A stretch of 64,000 bases of DNA from Crossaster papposus (lineage: Eukaryota > Echinodermata > Asteroidea > Velatida > Solasteridae): NCBI GenBank assembly GCA_037893245.1, contig JBAIAA010000786.1, forward strand, positions 124,001 through 188,000, given 5' to 3'. The first letter of the stretch is position 1. Each line of letters begins with the position of its first letter. This document shows, piece after piece, positions 61,636 to 64,000 of this stretch. A program made the translations under genes and the position numbers. Below the pieces are notes generated by a model, which was not told where the DNA came from, searched no databases, and was given only the letters and a program-made list of their open reading frames with translations.

Positions 61636-63115
61636 TTCGCTCGATTTCCTAAACACTCATTTTAGTTGAAAATACAATATTTAGAAAAATACATGTTAAC
61701 AAAATTGCACCGGTCGGGAATCGAACCCGGGCATCCCGCGTGGCAGGCGAGAATTCTACCACTGAACCACCGGTGCTTCGCACGATTTCCTAAACACTCA
61801 TTTCAGTTGAAAATACAATATTTAGAAAAATACATGTTAACAAAATTACACCGGCCGGGAATCGAACCCGGGCCTCCCGCGTGGCAGGCGAGAATTCTAC
61901 CACTGAACCACCGGTGCTTCGCACGATTCCCTAAACACTCATTTTAGTTGAAAATACAATATTTAGAAAAATACATGTTAACAAAATTGCACCGGCCGGG
62001 AATCGAACCCGGGCATCCCGCGTGGCAGGCGAGAATTCTACCACTGAACCACCTGTGCTTCGCACGATTTCCTAAAGACTCATTTCAGTTGAAAATACAA
62101 TATTTAGTAAAATACATGTTAACAAAATTGCACCGGCCGGTAATCGAACCCGGGCCTCCCGCGTGGCAGGCGAGAATTCTACCACTGAACCACCGGTGCT
62201 TCGCACGATTTCCTAAACACTCATTTCAGTTGAAAATACAATATTTAGAAAAATACATGTTAACAAAATTGCACCGGCCGGGAATCGAACCCGGGCCTCC
62301 CGCGTGGCAGGCGAGAATTATACCACTGAACCACCGGTGCTTCGCACGATTTCTTAAACACTCATTTCAGTTGAAAATACAATATTTAGAAAAATACATG
62401 TTAACAAAATTGCACCGGCCGGGAATCGAACCCGGGCCTCCCGCGTGGCAGGCGAGCATTCTACCACTGAACCACCGGTGCTTCGCACGATTTCCTAAAC
62501 ACTCATTCCAGTTGAAAATACAATATTTAGAAAAATACATGTTAACAAAATTGCACCGGCCGGGAATCGAACCCGGGCCTCCCGCGTGGCAGGCGAGAAT
62601 TCTACCACTGAACCACCAGTGCTTCCCACGATTTCCTAAACACTCATTCCAGTTGAAAATACAATATTTAGAAAAATACATGTTAACAAAATTGCACCGG
62701 CCGGGAATCGAACCCGGGACTCCCGCGTGGCAGGCGAGAATTCTACCACTGAACCACCGGTGCTTCGCACGATTTCCTAAACACTCATTCCAGTTGAATA
62801 TACAATATTTAGAAAAATACATGTTAACAAAATTGCACCGGCCGGGAATCGAACCCGGGCCTCCCGCGTGGCAGGCGAGAATTCTACCACTGAACCACCG
62901 GTGCTTCGCACGATTTCCTAAACACTCATTTCATTTAAAAATACAATATTTAGAAAAATACATGTTAACAAAATTGCACCGGCCGGGAATCGAACCCGGG
63001 CCTCCCGCGTGGCAGGCGAGAATTCTACCACTGAACCACCGGTGCTTCGCACGATTTCATAAACACTAATTTCAGTTGAAAATACAATATTTAGAAAAAT
63101 ACATGTTAACAAAAT

Positions 63116-63186
63116 AGCACCGGCCGGGAATCGAACCCGGGCCTCCCGCGTGGCAGGCGAGAATTCTACCACTGAACCACCGGTGC
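63116..63186 (-). tRNA. tRNA-Gly(GCC) with U73
   Basis: Last U73 copy in the window, with the CACTAATTTC neighbour spacer. Confidence 0.85.
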
Positions 63187-63961
63187 TTCGCACGATTTCC
63201 TAAACACTCATTTTAGTTGAAAATACAATATTTAGAAAAATACATGTTAACAAAATTGCACCGGCCGGGAATCGAACCCGGGCCTCCCGCGTGGCAGGCG
63301 AGAATTCTACCACTGAACCACCGGTGCTTCGCACGATTTCCTAAACATTCATTTTAGTTGAAAATACAATATTTAGAAAAATACATGTTAACAAAATTGC
63401 ACCGGCCGGAAATCGAACCCGGGCATCCCGCGTGGCAGGCGAGAATTCTACCACTGAACCACCGGTGCTTCGCACGATTTCCTAAACACTCATTTCAGTT
63501 GAAAATACAATATTTAGAAAAATACATGTTAACAAAATTGCACCGGCCGGGAATCGAACCCGGGCCTCCCGCGTGGCAGGCGAGAATTCTACCACTGAAC
63601 CACCGGTGCTTCGCACGATTTCCTAAACACTCATTTCAGTTGAAAATACAATATTTAGAAAAATACATGTTAACAAAATTGCATCGGCAGGGAATCGAAC
63701 CCGGGCCTCCCGCGTGGCAGGCGAGAATTCTACCACTGAACCACCGGTGCTTCGCACGATTTCCTAAACACTCATTTTAGTTGAAAATACAATATTTAGA
63801 AAAATACATGTTAACAAAATTGCACCGGACGGGAATCGAACCCGGGCCTCCCGCGTGGCAGGCGAGAATTCTACCACTGAACCACCGGTGCTTCGCACGA
63901 TTTCCTAAACACTCATTCCAGTTGAAAATACAATATTTAGGAAAATACATGTTAACAAAAT

Positions 63962-64000
63962 TGCACCGGCCGGGAATCGAACCCGGGCCTCCCGCGTGGC
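63962..64000 (-). tRNA. tRNA-Gly(GCC), 5' part cut by window end
   Basis: Bases 73 down to 34 are present (39 of 71 nt). The anticodon complement GGC is the last thing visible, so this is a GCC copy. The D arm and acceptor 5' strand lie outside the window. Confidence 0.95.

Larger units (their letters stand above)
57054..62900. repeat. Block pair at 4511-bp offset
   Basis: CCC copy 57054 and its neighbours recur from 61565 (32 units minus 1 bp). The match then slips by one unit because the right block is one gene shorter (offset 4370 by the U73 copies 58746 and 63116). Confidence 0.7.
61424..63891 (-). tRNA. Run 16: 18 tRNA-Gly genes, S = 61424+141k, k=0-17
   Basis: CCC at 61565; GCC elsewhere. 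61847 has C72 to U (G1-U72 wobble), 61988 has C5 to A, 62270 has G22 to U, 62411 has U26 to G, 63116 has U73, 63680 has G69A/G64U and 63821 has G65 to U. Confidence 0.95.
1..64000 (-). repeat. Tandem array of 141-bp tRNA-Gly units (453 full copies plus one partial)
   Basis: Each unit is a 71-nt tRNA-Gly gene on the minus strand followed by a 70-bp spacer. Gene starts progress by exactly 141 bp except at fifteen indels: nine 7-bp spacer duplications, one 4-bp spacer insertion and five 1-bp deletions inside tRNAs. All units point the same way and no foreign sequence interrupts them. The anticodon was read in every copy: 418 GCC, 34 CCC and 1 GCG among full copies. The array continues beyond both window edges. 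It could be a working multigene cluster, a tRNA-derived satellite, or both; sequence alone does not decide. Confidence 0.98.

Noticed and set aside
1-64000. CRISPR array
   Set aside because: The repeat is 141 bp with nearly identical 'spacers', contains a full tRNA cloverleaf with eukaryotic Pol III signals, and no cas genes are present.
1-64000. tRNA-derived SINE family
   Set aside because: Units are strictly head to tail with one flank type. There are no target-site duplications, no A-rich or LINE-like tail, and the tRNA part is complete and nearly consensus.
1-64000. Bacterial or organellar tRNA cluster
   Set aside because: No encoded CCA, A73 in place of U73 in nearly all copies, Pol III T4 terminators and perfect eukaryotic A and B boxes.
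1-64000. Pure assembly artefact
   Set aside because: Units carry many private and shared variants arranged in nested blocks, which simple looping of one unit would not give. False duplication of large blocks such as 3648-18467 cannot be excluded without reads.

Overview
The whole window is one tandem array of nuclear tRNA-Gly genes. The unit is 141 bp: a 71-nt tRNA gene plus a 70-bp AT-rich spacer. Every gene is on the minus strand. I find 453 full-length units, with the first gene starting at 27 and the last full one at 63821. A 454th gene is cut by the window end at 63962. The count closes exactly: 63935 bp between first and last gene starts = 453 x 141 + 62, and the indels I located sum to +62 (nine +7, one +4, five -1). 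The array runs off both edges, so its true size is larger. There is no protein-coding gene, rRNA, transposon or unique sequence.

The organism is a eukaryote, most likely an animal. The genes have a canonical internal A box (TGGTTCAGTGG) and B box (GGTTCGATTCC), no encoded CCA, a Pol III T4 terminator 2 nt after base 73, and a body that closely resembles animal tRNA-Gly(GCC). The species cannot be fixed from this window.

By anticodon, 418 full copies are GCC (codons GGC/GGU), 34 are CCC (codon GGG) and one, at 24293, is GCG, an arginine (CGC) anticodon in a glycine tRNA body. No UCC copy is present. Thirteen CCC copies are otherwise consensus. Many GCC copies carry substitutions at structurally important positions, including U8, A14, U33, the 27-43 pair, base 73 and the acceptor or T stems. 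Five copies have a 1-nt deletion inside the tRNA.

Layout. 27-4900: mixed copies with a 6-unit repeat (about 450-2141). About 3648-18467: a nearly perfect tandem duplication at an offset of 7339 bp (52 units). 18468-28700: heterogeneous copies, including the GCG variant. About 28740-40280: higher-order repeats of 2693 bp (three units) and 2404 bp (two units), marked by a 7-bp spacer duplication. 42957-52350: repeats of 2256, 2397 and 1409 bp. 54000-64000: repeats of 846, 987, 4934 and 4511 bp. The nested multiples of 141 bp in one orientation point to repeated unequal exchange and conversion.

Because 141 = 3 x 47, a stop-free frame in one unit stays open through many units. The very long open reading frames on both strands (up to 1870 codons) are by-products of this and were not annotated as genes.

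Numbering is standard tRNA numbering. For a gene with left coordinate S, base 73 is at S, base 1 at S+70 and the anticodon at S+36 to S+38.
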